Shown here: positions 6,886 to 14,763 of the stretch, piece after piece
How the letters are laid out: every line of letters starts with the position of its first letter
How positions within the stretch are numbered: the first letter of the stretch is position 1
IMG/VR virus record: IMGVR_UViG_3300035212_000704
Coordinates: 1-25,266 of that record
Length of the DNA: 25,266 nucleotides
Direction: 5' to 3' (one strand)
Source: a virus
Translations under genes and position numbers: made by a program
The notes under the pieces: model-generated
Databases searched by the model: none
Told to the model about the DNA's origin: nothing
What the model saw: only the letters and a program-made list of their open reading frames with translations

Positions 6886-9032
6886 CGGAAACATGCCTCA
6901 GTTATAACGGAGTCATTCTGCGTAACGTCCAGACACTGGCACTGGAAGAAACGCCAGTCCACGATGAGTCCGGACAGCAGCACATCTACAACCGTGTCAG
7001 GCTGAAGGTCCGTGGATACTTCACGAAGGATAACCCACGAGCCAACAGCGGACGCGGCACACAGACGGGCATATGGCCAAACCTTGCAGGCCAGTACGCG
7101 GGCAATGGGGAAAACACTCCGCTCGGGGCAGATCGGCAGTTTCACTTTCTGTCGTACTACCTGAACGAGCCACGCCGAACATTGCGTTATTCCGTCAACT
7201 TCAATCACGCCACTGCACCGCTTCTGTACTACGTTAAACCGGCCAGCGATGCACTGGCTGAGGAAGTGATTCCACCACCGCCAGTGATGCCAGAAGGATG
7301 GGTAGGGCCACAACAAGAACAGGCTGCCGAGATCCTGCTGAACAACATGAACGGATGGTTCGACATGCACGGCGGACCATTCCCAAAGAATGTGTCTATC
7401 ACGCAGATTGCGAACAATACGGCATGGTGTGTTGAGTTTGAGGTTGAGTTTGCGCTGGCTCCGTGGTGTTTCGGCTCGGGTGGGTATGGTGGCCCGGAGG
7501 ACGTGCGATACGGGGAAAGCATCCATCCGGACAAAGACATTGAGGATCAGATTAACCCTGATCGCAGTATCCGCAACTTCGAGGGCGTACATCGCAAACT
7601 TGGCGTGATCAGTAATCGATGGTCCTGTGTTGACCGATTGGATGAAAGCAGTTTCCTTGTCAGGACGTACACAGGAACTGTCCGGCTATCCAATCCACAC
7701 TGGAACCCGCACGATTACCGCGTTCTGACACTGCCCCCGCTAGTGACTGGGATGCGACGTGAGTCCATTGAATACCGGGCATCCGAGGATGGGCTGAAGC
7801 TCCAGTACACGATCACAGACAAGGAAGTCACAATCACGCCACCCGAAGGCTGTTCCGATATCCGGATCAGGCATTCAGAGGCCGCTGTCAGCCTTGGGGC
7901 AATTGTTGAGTTCAATCTTGTCGTGTCAATGAAATCAGAGAAAGATGGTTCTTTATTCGACCTGCACAGGATCGCGGCAGCCATTATTGAAAGCCGTCTA
8001 GGTTTAAGGTTTGGGCAAGAAATCAACTTCTCCACTCAGGTGACCCGCTACGATGTGACATCAGAGCAGGGATCAAACTCTGATTTCAGCCTGGTCGTTA
8101 CGATTCAGGGTTTCCGTCAGAAGTTGAACCCCAACCAGAATAATCCTGACGCCGGAATCAATCAGCAACTCAACGCCATGAGTAACGGGGTATTCAAGCG
8201 GCAGGCGGCTGTTCCCGGATCAGTGTTGCATGACTACTACAACCAGCTTGCCAAGGGTAATCGAGAGAATGAACAGCCGGATTTTGAAGGCGTGATTCCG
8301 GCATTGTCGGCACTTCATGCGGAACTAGCCACACGATGCACGACCAATCTTGGCATCGATTCCAGTATCAAAACGGCTGAAGATAACGGATACCGGACGG
8401 ATCGTGTCGTAGAGCTACAGTCACTGAGTGACAACTACGACGCCGTGACACTTTTCCCGACACTTCTGATTGAGATTCTGGACAGCCTGCCAGATGCTCC
8501 CGATCCTTCCTACAGCCTTTCGGCATCTGCGGGCGTCTACACGGACTACCGAATTTCCAGCCGGTACGGTTCTGCCGGGTTAATTGCCCAGCTTCCGGTA
8601 GCAAAAACAACAACAACTGACGGAAACTCCAGCAACACGACTAACTTTCCGACTTCCGTATTTGTTACAATTGGCCCAGTGCAGCAGACACGCAGGGTGA
8701 TCGTGGAGGCCGAAAGGACTGGTTCACAGCCAAGACTGCCGAATCCCATCCAAGAGTTCACGGTGAATAACTCCAGTGATGAGACTAAACACAAACTCCT
8801 CAGCCTGTCAGTTCATCATGAAAACCCTGTCCCTGCTGCTGCTGGTCCGCAAATGGTGTTTACGTCTCGGGCTGAATACACGTATGGAATCGACAAAGTC
8901 CCAGCAAGTCACAGCCTTGGAATTCCAGACTACATGAAGGCTTCGGAAACCGAGGCAGTGACCCTATCAAAAGCTGCATACTCAAAAACATTGGCAGATA
9001 TCTTTTCTGCTGAATGGACGCTCAATACTTAG
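6882..9032 (+). CDS. Large tail/baseplate structural protein, unassigned (716 aa)
   Basis: A 716-residue soluble, beta-rich protein that overlaps the tape measure stop by 4 nt (ATGA), so it is probably translationally coupled. No enzyme motif is visible. The N-terminus (LSYNGVILRNVQTLALEETPVHDESG) reads like the start of a tail-tip protein. A Pro-rich linker VIPPPPVMPEGWVGP lies near residue 130. The region around NPHWNPHDYRVLTLPPLVTG and the C-terminal third alternate strands and turns. Position directly after the tape measure is where distal tail, hub or tail-associated lysin proteins are found. I do not recognise the family, so distal-tail or hub function is a guess. The gene ends in the stem of a hairpin that carries the next gene's ribosome binding site. 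Confidence 0.5.
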   Translation: MTETCLSYNGVILRNVQTLALEETPVHDESGQQHIYNRVRLKVRGYFTKDNPRANSGRGTQTGIWPNLAGQYAGNGENTPLGADRQFHFLSYYLNEPRRTLRYSVNFNHATAPLLYYVKPASDALAEEVIPPPPVMPEGWVGPQQEQAAEILLNNMNGWFDMHGGPFPKNVSITQIANNTAWCVEFEVEFALAPWCFGSGGYGGPEDVRYGESIHPDKDIEDQINPDRSIRNFEGVHRKLGVISNRWSCVDRLDESSFLVRTYTGTVRLSNPHWNPHDYRVLTLPPLVTGMRRESIEYRASEDGLKLQYTITDKEVTITPPEGCSDIRIRHSEAAVSLGAIVEFNLVVSMKSEKDGSLFDLHRIAAAIIESRLGLRFGQEINFSTQVTRYDVTSEQGSNSDFSLVVTIQGFRQKLNPNQNNPDAGINQQLNAMSNGVFKRQAAVPGSVLHDYYNQLAKGNRENEQPDFEGVIPALSALHAELATRCTTNLGIDSSIKTAEDNGYRTDRVVELQSLSDNYDAVTLFPTLLIEILDSLPDAPDPSYSLSASAGVYTDYRISSRYGSAGLIAQLPVAKTTTTDGNSSNTTNFPTSVFVTIGPVQQTRRVIVEAERTGSQPRLPNPIQEFTVNNSSDETKHKLLSLSVHHENPVPAAAGPQMVFTSRAEYTYGIDKVPASHSLGIPDYMKASETEAVTLSKAAYSKTLADIFSAEWTLNT

Positions 9033-9044
9033 GAAAGGATTCCT
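9031..9044 (+). promoter_or_regulatory. Hairpin presenting the Shine-Dalgarno in its loop
   Basis: AGGAA (9031-9035), loop AGGA (9036-9039) and TTCCT (9040-9044) form a perfect 5-bp stem. The ATG at 9047 is 7 nt after the loop AGGA. The stem overlaps the TAG stop of the preceding gene and differs in sequence from the elements before 1488 and 1932 while keeping the same loop. Confidence 0.55.
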
Positions 9045-9046
9045 CA

Positions 9047-9583
9047 ATGGCTGACATGACCCCGACAACGGCATTTGCCCACGCTCCAGCAACCGCCGCC
9101 AAGACGACCCTTCGTACAGCATTCGACACGCTGCTGACCGCAATCGACACCTGCTACACGACCGCCAGCACCGGCACGACTCAGGTAGACACTGCCACGA
9201 TCAGCGGCACGCCAACAGGCGGCACGTACACTCTGACATTCACTGGAACTGATCTTGGTGCCCAGACGTTGAGCCTGGCTTACAACGCAGCAGCAGCCAC
9301 CGTACAGACGGCCCTGCGTCTCCTGACGGGATTCAGTCAGGCAACCGTGACAGCATCCGGAACGACGCCAAACTTCGTGCATACCATCACACTGAAGGGA
9401 ATGCCTGAAGCAATCACACTGAGCCGATCAATAGCGGGCATGACTGGCGGAGTACCAGCCTTGGCACTGGCTAACACGTCAGCCTATGCAGCTTTGCCAA
9501 AGATGTCGATTCGTACTCGTGATATGGTCAAACAGGCCATCGTTGACGATTGCGAATCACTCGCGTCTGACATGAGAGTCTAA
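9047..9583 (+). CDS. Tail-module protein with a beta-domain insert (178 aa)
   Basis: The start at 9047 is chosen because the AGGA in the hairpin loop is 7 nt upstream. An in-frame ATG at 9014 has no such site. The protein looks like a helical host (TTLRTAFDTLLTAIDTCYTT at the N-terminus and IRTRDMVKQAIVDDCESLAS at the C-terminus) split by a Gly/Thr-rich beta domain (about residues 48-135). That insert has the pattern TPTGGTYTLTFTGTDLGAQT, then LAYNAAAATVQTALRLLTG, a module I know as a recurring unit in phage and bacterial surface-type proteins. The function is unknown. It is most likely a virion protein, given its place between tail genes and its capsid-gene-like translation signal. It ends in TAATG with the next gene. 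Confidence 0.55.
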   Translation: MADMTPTTAFAHAPATAAKTTLRTAFDTLLTAIDTCYTTASTGTTQVDTATISGTPTGGTYTLTFTGTDLGAQTLSLAYNAAAATVQTALRLLTGFSQATVTASGTTPNFVHTITLKGMPEAITLSRSIAGMTGGVPALALANTSAYAALPKMSIRTRDMVKQAIVDDCESLASDMRV

Positions 9584-10119
9584 TGGGTGCCATTCGTCAC
9601 ACGACCAAAAAGGAAGTACTCCAGCGAGCCGTGAGTTTGCTGGAGTCTTCCAATACACGGTACAAGACTCGTGTCTTCGTCATGAGCGGTAGTGATCTGC
9701 CGCCCAACGTGAAAGACCACGACGTTTTGACCGTGTCTATTTCTGGTGGGACGTTTGCGTATTTGGAACAGTCTGGAGCCGGTCAGTTCGTTGTTCCGTA
9801 TCAGGGCACACTGGCTGTTAGTCTCTGGCACACATGCAGAACCGATCGGCAGGGCACAGACAAGAACGCTTTGCTGGAAGACGACAACGGGTTATTCACG
9901 TTGCAGCGTGACATTCTTGTGTCCTTGCTGGGATCGTTGTTTCCCGGAACTGTCACCTATGACCCGATTTTGACGCAATGCTGTTACGCCATAAGTGATA
10001 CGGAGGCATCACGTTCCGCTGATGGCGTATTCGGCAAGACCCCATCCGGCGACATGGCTCAGGCTGTGATGACGCTGAACTTCGGGGTGGACTTTCACTG
10101 GGATATTGCAGCGGAGTAA
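9583..10119 (+). CDS. Tail-module protein of unknown function (178 aa)
   Basis: A 178-residue soluble protein whose ATG overlaps the previous stop (TAATG), implying coupled translation. The N-terminus is helical (TTKKEVLQRAVSLLESSNTR). The centre is beta-rich (HDVLTVSISGGTFAYLEQSG and VPYQGTLAVSLWHT). A helix FTLQRDILVSLLGSLFPG leads to a C-terminal strand MTLNFGVDFHWDIA. Helix, strands, helix and a final strand at about this length are compatible with a tail terminator/completion (gpU-like) fold, but I see no decisive motif and its location after the tape measure is unusual for that role. Treat the function as unassigned. Confidence 0.5.
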   Translation: MGAIRHTTKKEVLQRAVSLLESSNTRYKTRVFVMSGSDLPPNVKDHDVLTVSISGGTFAYLEQSGAGQFVVPYQGTLAVSLWHTCRTDRQGTDKNALLEDDNGLFTLQRDILVSLLGSLFPGTVTYDPILTQCCYAISDTEASRSADGVFGKTPSGDMAQAVMTLNFGVDFHWDIAAE

Positions 10120-10125
10120 TTACGG

Positions 10126-11886
10126 ATGACGATCGCGTTAGCTAGTCTCCCACGAGCAACGAACGAGACAGTAATCAACATGCTCATGCAAGACCCGGAG
10201 GGCCGGGTAGATGACATGATTGATCGGTATCACACGCAATCACTGTCACGCATTACCTGCCAGAACGCTGCCGTCGTTGTGAATCGCGGTAACGGCACGA
10301 TCATCCATAATTATGAACCGTTGCCGACTCCCAAGATCAATCAGTTAGTGGTTCCGACCGGCTCGACACGTTGGTCCTACTGCTTACTGCTGGCTGATGA
10401 CGAGATCAAAAAGAAAGTCTACGAGGCTTCCGATAACGGAGCCAGAGGGCTGAATCTGATCTACGGCACACCGATCACAGGACGTGAAGAGAAGCAGCAT
10501 TCCATTACGCTGACTGTCTACACGCTGCCACCTCGCAGAGTTTCCCACGGAGACGGCAAAGACGTAGTTCCGGACGCCAATCAAGACGCAGTGGATGACG
10601 AAGAAGCAGTCAATAAGCTGTGGATTATCCCAGTCGTTGACGCCCGCTACTGGTGGCAGTTCCTGCATACAGGGACATTGGCGGCTGATATCGTAGACGC
10701 CAACTTCCTGCCGGAAGATGAAGTTAAGCCGCCCGACGCACTGATTGATCTAGCGTTTCAGGTGACAGGTAATGACCTGCTGAATGTCAAAGTCAACACA
10801 GCACACACGCTGCTTCCATCGTGCTCATCCCTGAACGACTACGAAAACTTCCCGATCGTCTTTGACAGCATTCTCGCCAACTACGGCCAGAGGCTTGTTG
10901 TGGACATCGGAAGCTATGACACAGTCACGGGCAAATACAACGAAGTTACGGCTACTCTTCCGCCACAGGGGAAAACACGGTTTGCGTGCATTGACGGGAA
11001 GAATTCCCGAGACGTATTCGACAACGCACTACTTGGCAAACTAGGGCTGAGAGAGTGCGTGTGGGGCGGCGGCGGAACATCGCTTGCAACATCAGCGTCC
11101 GCAGCCGATTACATCATCGGAAAGCCATTCATCGTTGCTGGTGGGATGCAATCCACACAGGGCACAGACTACACGAAGTACGCCCTATGTCCGGCCAGCG
11201 TAGATTTCCAGACGACTACTGGAGTCTACGTCAACAAGACGCCCGGATCTGAGTACAAGACTAGCCCTGGCACTGCCATATGGCGGACGCAGTTTGAGAC
11301 TGATCCTCCCACGGGGATGAAAGACCAGATTGGCCGGGATTACTTCTATCAATTCTTCCGTCAGTACGATTACACATTCGCTGGTGTCCAGCCGTGGCAG
11401 CAGTCACATTTTGATGACTACATGGTTCTGCGTCAGACATGGAACCCGAAACTGAACTGCTACGACGCATACACTCGCGTTTGTAGCCGTCAGCCGAATC
11501 TGACTGGAGAGTGGGTCAAACCGTCCACATCTTCAACAACGACAGTCGCGACGGGTTGCCCGTGTGTTTGTGTCGCTAATGGCGACATTGTCGTTAACGG
11601 CATTGAAACAGTCTCTCAATGGACGATTACCATGAATGGCGAGGTCTTTAATCAAGACTTCGGATCGATTCGCTTTCCAGCGGGAGACTACGTGATCGTT
11701 TATGTCGAGGCGTCAAACACTTGGGTACTCGATATTGGGGAATTTTTAACAGCATCGTATCTATCCACTGACGACGCAACCGCTAGCACCACAATGGACG
11801 GCACTCTTACCATGTCATTCGACAGTTATGGAGTTCCGACAATTACCCTATGTGTTGACGGCACAGTCCCTGACCAAGACGCTTAA
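10126..11886 (+). CDS. Large tail/baseplate protein, unassigned (586 aa)
   Basis: A 586-residue soluble protein. GGAG is about 9 nt before the ATG. The first two thirds mix strands and helices, with conserved-looking segments WSYCLLLADDEIKKKVYEA and LWIIPVVDARYWWQFLHTG. The last about 110 residues follow a Ser/Thr linker and a CPCVCV cluster and form a Thr/Asp-rich beta region (GDIVVNGIETVSQWTITMNG, then FPAGDYVIVYVEASNTWVLD). That tail resembles a separate beta-sandwich such as an adsorption domain. It is the last gene of the tail block before the accessory region, where host-range or baseplate wedge proteins often lie. I do not recognise the family, so a receptor-binding role is inference. 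Confidence 0.45.
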   Translation: MTIALASLPRATNETVINMLMQDPEGRVDDMIDRYHTQSLSRITCQNAAVVVNRGNGTIIHNYEPLPTPKINQLVVPTGSTRWSYCLLLADDEIKKKVYEASDNGARGLNLIYGTPITGREEKQHSITLTVYTLPPRRVSHGDGKDVVPDANQDAVDDEEAVNKLWIIPVVDARYWWQFLHTGTLAADIVDANFLPEDEVKPPDALIDLAFQVTGNDLLNVKVNTAHTLLPSCSSLNDYENFPIVFDSILANYGQRLVVDIGSYDTVTGKYNEVTATLPPQGKTRFACIDGKNSRDVFDNALLGKLGLRECVWGGGGTSLATSASAADYIIGKPFIVAGGMQSTQGTDYTKYALCPASVDFQTTTGVYVNKTPGSEYKTSPGTAIWRTQFETDPPTGMKDQIGRDYFYQFFRQYDYTFAGVQPWQQSHFDDYMVLRQTWNPKLNCYDAYTRVCSRQPNLTGEWVKPSTSSTTTVATGCPCVCVANGDIVVNGIETVSQWTITMNGEVFNQDFGSIRFPAGDYVIVYVEASNTWVLDIGEFLTASYLSTDDATASTTMDGTLTMSFDSYGVPTITLCVDGTVPDQDA

Positions 11887-11906
11887 CTCACTGAATGGAA
11901 CTCATT

Positions 11907-12047
11907 ATGTCATGCAGAGTGTGGTCACTACCTGCGGGTGAATATTTCACTGGATTATGTTCGATGAAACTACTGCCCGAGACCGCAAACCCGAGTGTGT
12001 GGTGTGTTCTTTGCGCGTCACCAGTTCAGCCGACACCCCCAGCTTAA
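11907..12047 (+). CDS. Cys4 mini-protein, tandem copy 1 (46 aa)
   Basis: A short frame, MSCRVWSLPAGEYF...GLCSM...CVLCASPVQPTPPA, below usual gene-calling size. It aligns with the two following genes through M-x-C-[KR]-x-W, then L-C-[ST], then C-x2-C-x2-P-V-x-P. The four conserved cysteines, two of them in CxxC, suggest a metal-binding knuckle. GGA lies about 10 nt upstream, in the loop of a weak 4-bp stem (AATG/CATT). The three copies lie in two different frames with matching spacing, which argues that they are genuine. The function is unknown. Confidence 0.6.
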   Translation: MSCRVWSLPAGEYFTGLCSMKLLPETANPSVWCVLCASPVQPTPPA

Positions 12048-12060
12048 AGGCCAATGAATT

Positions 12061-12198
12061 ATGCAGTGCAAGACATGGTTGATTTTGACGAAATATTTTA
12101 ACCCATTATGCAGTATGCAGTTTATGCCGTTTAGCGGAACTGCTTCATGCCCAGTTTGCGTACAGCCAGTGACACCAATAATTCCTGTGCCGGAATAG
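12061..12198 (+). CDS. Cys4 mini-protein, tandem copy 2 (45 aa)
   Basis: MQCKTWLILTKYF...PLCSM...CPVCVQPVTPIIPVPE shares MxCKTW, LCS and CxxCxxPVxP with its neighbours. Its start follows copy 1's stop by 13 nt, with AAAGG about 11 nt upstream. It is hydrophobic after the KTW motif but has no clear membrane segment. Hand-counted GC of the row 12061-12120 is 22/60, well below most of the window, in line with an acquired accessory segment. Confidence 0.6.
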   Translation: MQCKTWLILTKYFNPLCSMQFMPFSGTASCPVCVQPVTPIIPVPE

Positions 12199-12203
12199 CA
12201 GTA

Positions 12204-12890
12204 ATGGAATGCAAGACATGGAGTCAGCAGGACGCAAGCCACTGGCGTGGACTATGCACCAATTCGTTTTACTCCGAAGGAATAACCGGTGCAAAGCAGT
12301 GTGTGGTGTGCGTCATTCCTGTAGATCCACCAGATCCATGTATCGTATGTGACCCCCCAGCACCAAAGATTTATCGGGTTACGATCTCCGGGTACGCGCA
12401 TCCCGAGCTTGATGCGTCAGCCTACTACCGAGAGTTTCTGGTATACAATACTTCTGCGTGTCGATGGGAGTCAAAGGAACAGGAACTTTTAATGCGACGT
12501 GTGCCAGGCGTGTTTCCTGCCGTGTATGAGGTTACTGATCCATCCACTGTGGCGACATCCTACGGGGAGACCTACAGTAAGCAGTATCCGCGTGTTGCGT
12601 TGACGATTGATAATTTACTAGGAACAGTGCGTTGGGGCGTTGAATTAAAGTGGCTGACAATTTACTTCACGACACCCGGCTTGGCATTTATTGTCAACAC
12701 AGGTACGGCATCTGGAACTTCGAGTTCACTTAGTTGTTTGAAGCCAGGTTCTGGAACCAAGAACGGGTGGATATCGAGCGTAGATCAGACCTTTTTTACT
12801 TCTGGGCAAAGGTCTAATCAGTTCGACATGAGCCTTGCGAGTTATGCGGCGAGAGGCATCACATGGACATTTTCAGTGCGTCCATTTTAG
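12204..12890 (+). CDS. Cys4 domain fused to a beta-rich domain, tandem copy 3 (228 aa)
   Basis: The start at 12204 (MECKTW) is preferred over an upstream in-frame ATG at 12147, because it restores the same N-terminus as the two preceding mini-proteins and avoids overlap with copy 2. Residues 1-48 repeat the pattern MxCKTW...GLCT...CVVCVIPVDPP, then a second CIVC. About 165 residues follow. They begin PKIYRVTISGYAHPE, continue through FLVYNTSACRWESKEQE, and end in a Ser/Thr/Gly-rich beta region (FIVNTGTASGTSSSLSCLKP...ITWTFSVRPF). The larger part looks like a beta-sandwich virion domain of the kind found on tail fibres or adhesins. I infer that the Cys4 unit is an N-terminal attachment or capping module. 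The function is not known. Confidence 0.55.
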   Translation: MECKTWSQQDASHWRGLCTNSFYSEGITGAKQCVVCVIPVDPPDPCIVCDPPAPKIYRVTISGYAHPELDASAYYREFLVYNTSACRWESKEQELLMRRVPGVFPAVYEVTDPSTVATSYGETYSKQYPRVALTIDNLLGTVRWGVELKWLTIYFTTPGLAFIVNTGTASGTSSSLSCLKPGSGTKNGWISSVDQTFFTSGQRSNQFDMSLASYAARGITWTFSVRPF

Positions 12891-12903
12891 TGAGAGTTTT
12901 AAT

Positions 12904-14283
12904 ATGACACCGCTTGGCAAAACAACCCCACAACTAGCAGACGAATTCGTAGCTGCAAATGTTGGCACCATTCTTGGAAGCATGTGCCATGATGGGCAAA
13001 GGCGAGTTTTATCAGTTGCCACCGGGAAAGTACTTAATACGCATCAAGCCAGTTTTTCAAAGGTTGCTGGGGCGACGGCGGCGACAATGAGTGACGGTGT
13101 CAACGCTAGGCATCGTGTCTTACCCCTGCCATGTGCTCATCGTGGGTCACAGCGAAATACGTGTTGCGGTTCTCCTGATTTGTGGATCTGTCGAGAGTTG
13201 AAGACGGATTGCGTAGCTGATGAGTCAGCAGCAGCGAAGCTCAGGGGCATGGTTGATACTGTAGAAGCAGCGTCTATTAAAGTGTGCTCGACGTGTCCGC
13301 ACAGGAAACCGCCTGCGACTCGTGTTGGATTTCTTTCCGCAGCCTACATGCCGATCGGCGGAACAGAGACGTTTCATCGCAGTCTTTTGCCACGATTGAA
13401 ACAGGTCGTCAGCGTTTCAGGATTCGCAGCAACCGCATTCCATGGTGGCGATGGATCACTTTTACAGGTTCCATACTCAACCGGCGTGGAAGCAGCACGG
13501 AAACTTGCGGCACACTGTGACATCATTGTCGTTTGGGGAATCCATGATCTTGCGAAGATCCTACCAGCGAATCGCCCGAAGGTAATTGCCGTCCATCATT
13601 CCGACTGGTCGAGCGATTGGAATAATAATCTGGTGCTGAGTCAGCTTAACCTGATCGACGAAGTGATTTGTGTGAATGAACACACGGCAGCAGAGATCGC
13701 GATGAGAGGGAATACAGTCCACTACATCCCAAATTCGATCGATCCAGAACGAATCACCCCAAGCGGAAATCAGTCTGAACTGAGGGTAAAACACGAAATT
13801 CCAGCAAGCCCAAAGATCGTGTTATTTGGACACAGAATGAGCACCGAAAAACGCCCACAACTTGCTGTAGAAATCGCACGCCAGTTGCCGGAAGACTGGG
13901 TCATGGTGATCGCTGGCGAGGGGCCGCAAGTACCAGCAGTGAGAGCATTAGCATCTAATTGCGACCGTGTGAGGGTTGTTGGCCCCTGCGAATCGCTGGC
14001 TGACTGGCTGTCGATATCCGACTGCTTCCTATCGCTGTCAATTTTTGAGGGCTTTGGCCTCTCTATCGGTGAGGCAATGGCAGCAGGAGTGCCTACCGTG
14101 TCAACACCTGCGGGTATTGCACCGGGGCTTGCAACAACGCTTCCAACAGACTCAACGGCTAAAGAATGGGCTGACGCGATCGTGACCGCAAAAGCCATTG
14201 TCGCTCCTGCCGAGATCCTTAATCGTTTCAGCGTTCAGCGAATGGTGGATTCATGGGCCAGTGTCATAAAGGGGCTGCAATGA
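12904..14283 (+). CDS. GT4-family glycosyltransferase with N-terminal Cys-rich domain
   Basis: The start at 12904 gives 459 residues. A longer frame from 12835 would run 56 nt into the preceding gene. Residues about 75-135 hold a Cys-rich domain: CAHRGSQRNTCC, WICRELKTDC and CSTCP (C77, C87, C88, C96, C103, C128, C131). From about residue 138 a GT-B fold begins (TRVGFLSAAYMPIGGTETFH). It continues through HYIPNSIDPERI and IVLFGHRMSTEKRPQLAVEI to the E-x7-E motif EGFGLSIGE (E382, E390), which contacts the nucleotide-sugar donor in GT4 enzymes. It is predicted to transfer a sugar from a nucleotide donor to an unknown acceptor. A role in decorating virion proteins or host surface polymers is possible. 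The Cys-rich domain recurs alone at 14521. The donor and acceptor are not predictable from sequence. Confidence 0.85.
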   Translation: MTPLGKTTPQLADEFVAANVGTILGSMCHDGQRRVLSVATGKVLNTHQASFSKVAGATAATMSDGVNARHRVLPLPCAHRGSQRNTCCGSPDLWICRELKTDCVADESAAAKLRGMVDTVEAASIKVCSTCPHRKPPATRVGFLSAAYMPIGGTETFHRSLLPRLKQVVSVSGFAATAFHGGDGSLLQVPYSTGVEAARKLAAHCDIIVVWGIHDLAKILPANRPKVIAVHHSDWSSDWNNNLVLSQLNLIDEVICVNEHTAAEIAMRGNTVHYIPNSIDPERITPSGNQSELRVKHEIPASPKIVLFGHRMSTEKRPQLAVEIARQLPEDWVMVIAGEGPQVPAVRALASNCDRVRVVGPCESLADWLSISDCFLSLSIFEGFGLSIGEAMAAGVPTVSTPAGIAPGLATTLPTDSTAKEWADAIVTAKAIVAPAEILNRFSVQRMVDSWASVIKGLQ

Positions 14284-14326
14284 TTCGGAGTAACGATACA
14301 GGACCGGAAGTAGTGTAGAGATGGTT

Positions 14327-14351
14327 CGATTCCGGAAACTCGAAGGAATCG
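14327..14351 (+). promoter_or_regulatory. Hairpin overlapping the ribosome binding site of the small membrane gene
   Basis: CGATTCC (14327-14333) pairs with GGAATCG (14345-14351) around an 11-nt loop. Here the GAAGGA Shine-Dalgarno of the gene at 14354 is partly inside the stem, so it could be masked, the opposite of the SD-in-loop elements. The rest of the interval 14284-14353 shows nothing else. Confidence 0.35.
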
Positions 14352-14353
14352 GC

Positions 14354-14524
14354 ATGGGTGAGATTATTGCGGTTTTCCTAGTCGCGTTTATCGCTTTTGT
14401 TATGGTCTGCACTGCACAAACAGTTGGATCTGGCTATGCAAGCACCCTGAAAGCGGAAGCCGATAAAGTCTACTCCTCCGATGAGATCGAACTGAAGCGA
14501 ATGGCAATTGAAGATAACCAATGA
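14354..14524 (+). CDS. Small single-pass membrane protein (56 aa)
   Basis: The ATG at 14354 is preferred to 14321 because GAAGGA lies 6 nt upstream. The product begins MGEIIAVFLVAFIAFVMVCT, a clear hydrophobic helix from about residue 3 to 20. A charged 35-residue tail with helical character (TLKAEADKVYSSDEIELKRM) follows. It could be a small holin-like or regulatory membrane peptide, but no lysis gene is recognised next to it, so the function is open. Its stop overlaps the next start by 4 nt (ATGA at 14521-14524). Confidence 0.55.
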   Translation: MGEIIAVFLVAFIAFVMVCTAQTVGSGYASTLKAEADKVYSSDEIELKRMAIEDNQ

Positions 14525-14763
14525 CGCTACCACCCTGTGAGCATCGTGGCAGTCAACGGCGTACAGGCTGCTGCGGAGGCAAGCGGATCAGTATGTGGAT
14601 CTGCCGTGAACTGAAGCAGGAGGACGGTGTCACGCCCATGAACTGCGTCCCGAAACAGACCGATAACGAGGCAATTAAAGACGCAAGTCCTTCAGCCATG
14701 CACCCAACATGGGACAAATGCGTCCAAGTTTGTGAGATTTGCCCAGCCTACAAGGCAAAATAA
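14521..14763 (+). CDS. Free-standing Cys-rich domain protein, paralogous to the GT N-terminus (80 aa)
   Basis: An 80-residue protein, PCEHRGSQRRTGCCGG...WICRELK...NCVP...CEICPAYKAK. Cysteines at 6, 17, 18, 28, 42, 71 and 74 align one-for-one with C77, C87, C88, C96, C103, C128 and C131 of the glycosyltransferase two genes upstream, and the words HRGSQR and WICRELK are shared. Seven conserved cysteines suggest a zinc- or disulfide-stabilised fold. Coupled start (ATGA) with the membrane protein. Such domains accompany planctomycete glycosyltransferases in my memory. The function is unknown, perhaps a partner or decoy of the fused domain. Confidence 0.7.
   Translation: MTLPPCEHRGSQRRTGCCGGKRISMWICRELKQEDGVTPMNCVPKQTDNEAIKDASPSAMHPTWDKCVQVCEICPAYKAK

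Noticed and set aside
6843-7592. A 249-codon - strand frame
   Set aside because: It lies opposite two well-supported + strand genes, has no recognisable domain, and its composition is that of an antisense shadow.
12147-12203. An upstream in-frame ATG for the third Cys4 gene
   Set aside because: It overlaps copy 2 and adds 19 residues. The ATG at 12204 restores the MxCKTW start common to all three copies.
12835-12903. An upstream in-frame ATG for the glycosyltransferase
   Set aside because: It would overlap the preceding gene by 56 nt and adds 23 residues unlike the rest. The ATG at 12904 gives a clean junction.
14323-14333. GGTTCGATTCC, resembling a tRNA T-loop
   Set aside because: The flanks do not form a T stem, acceptor stem or anticodon arm. 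The bases belong to the hairpin before the small membrane gene.
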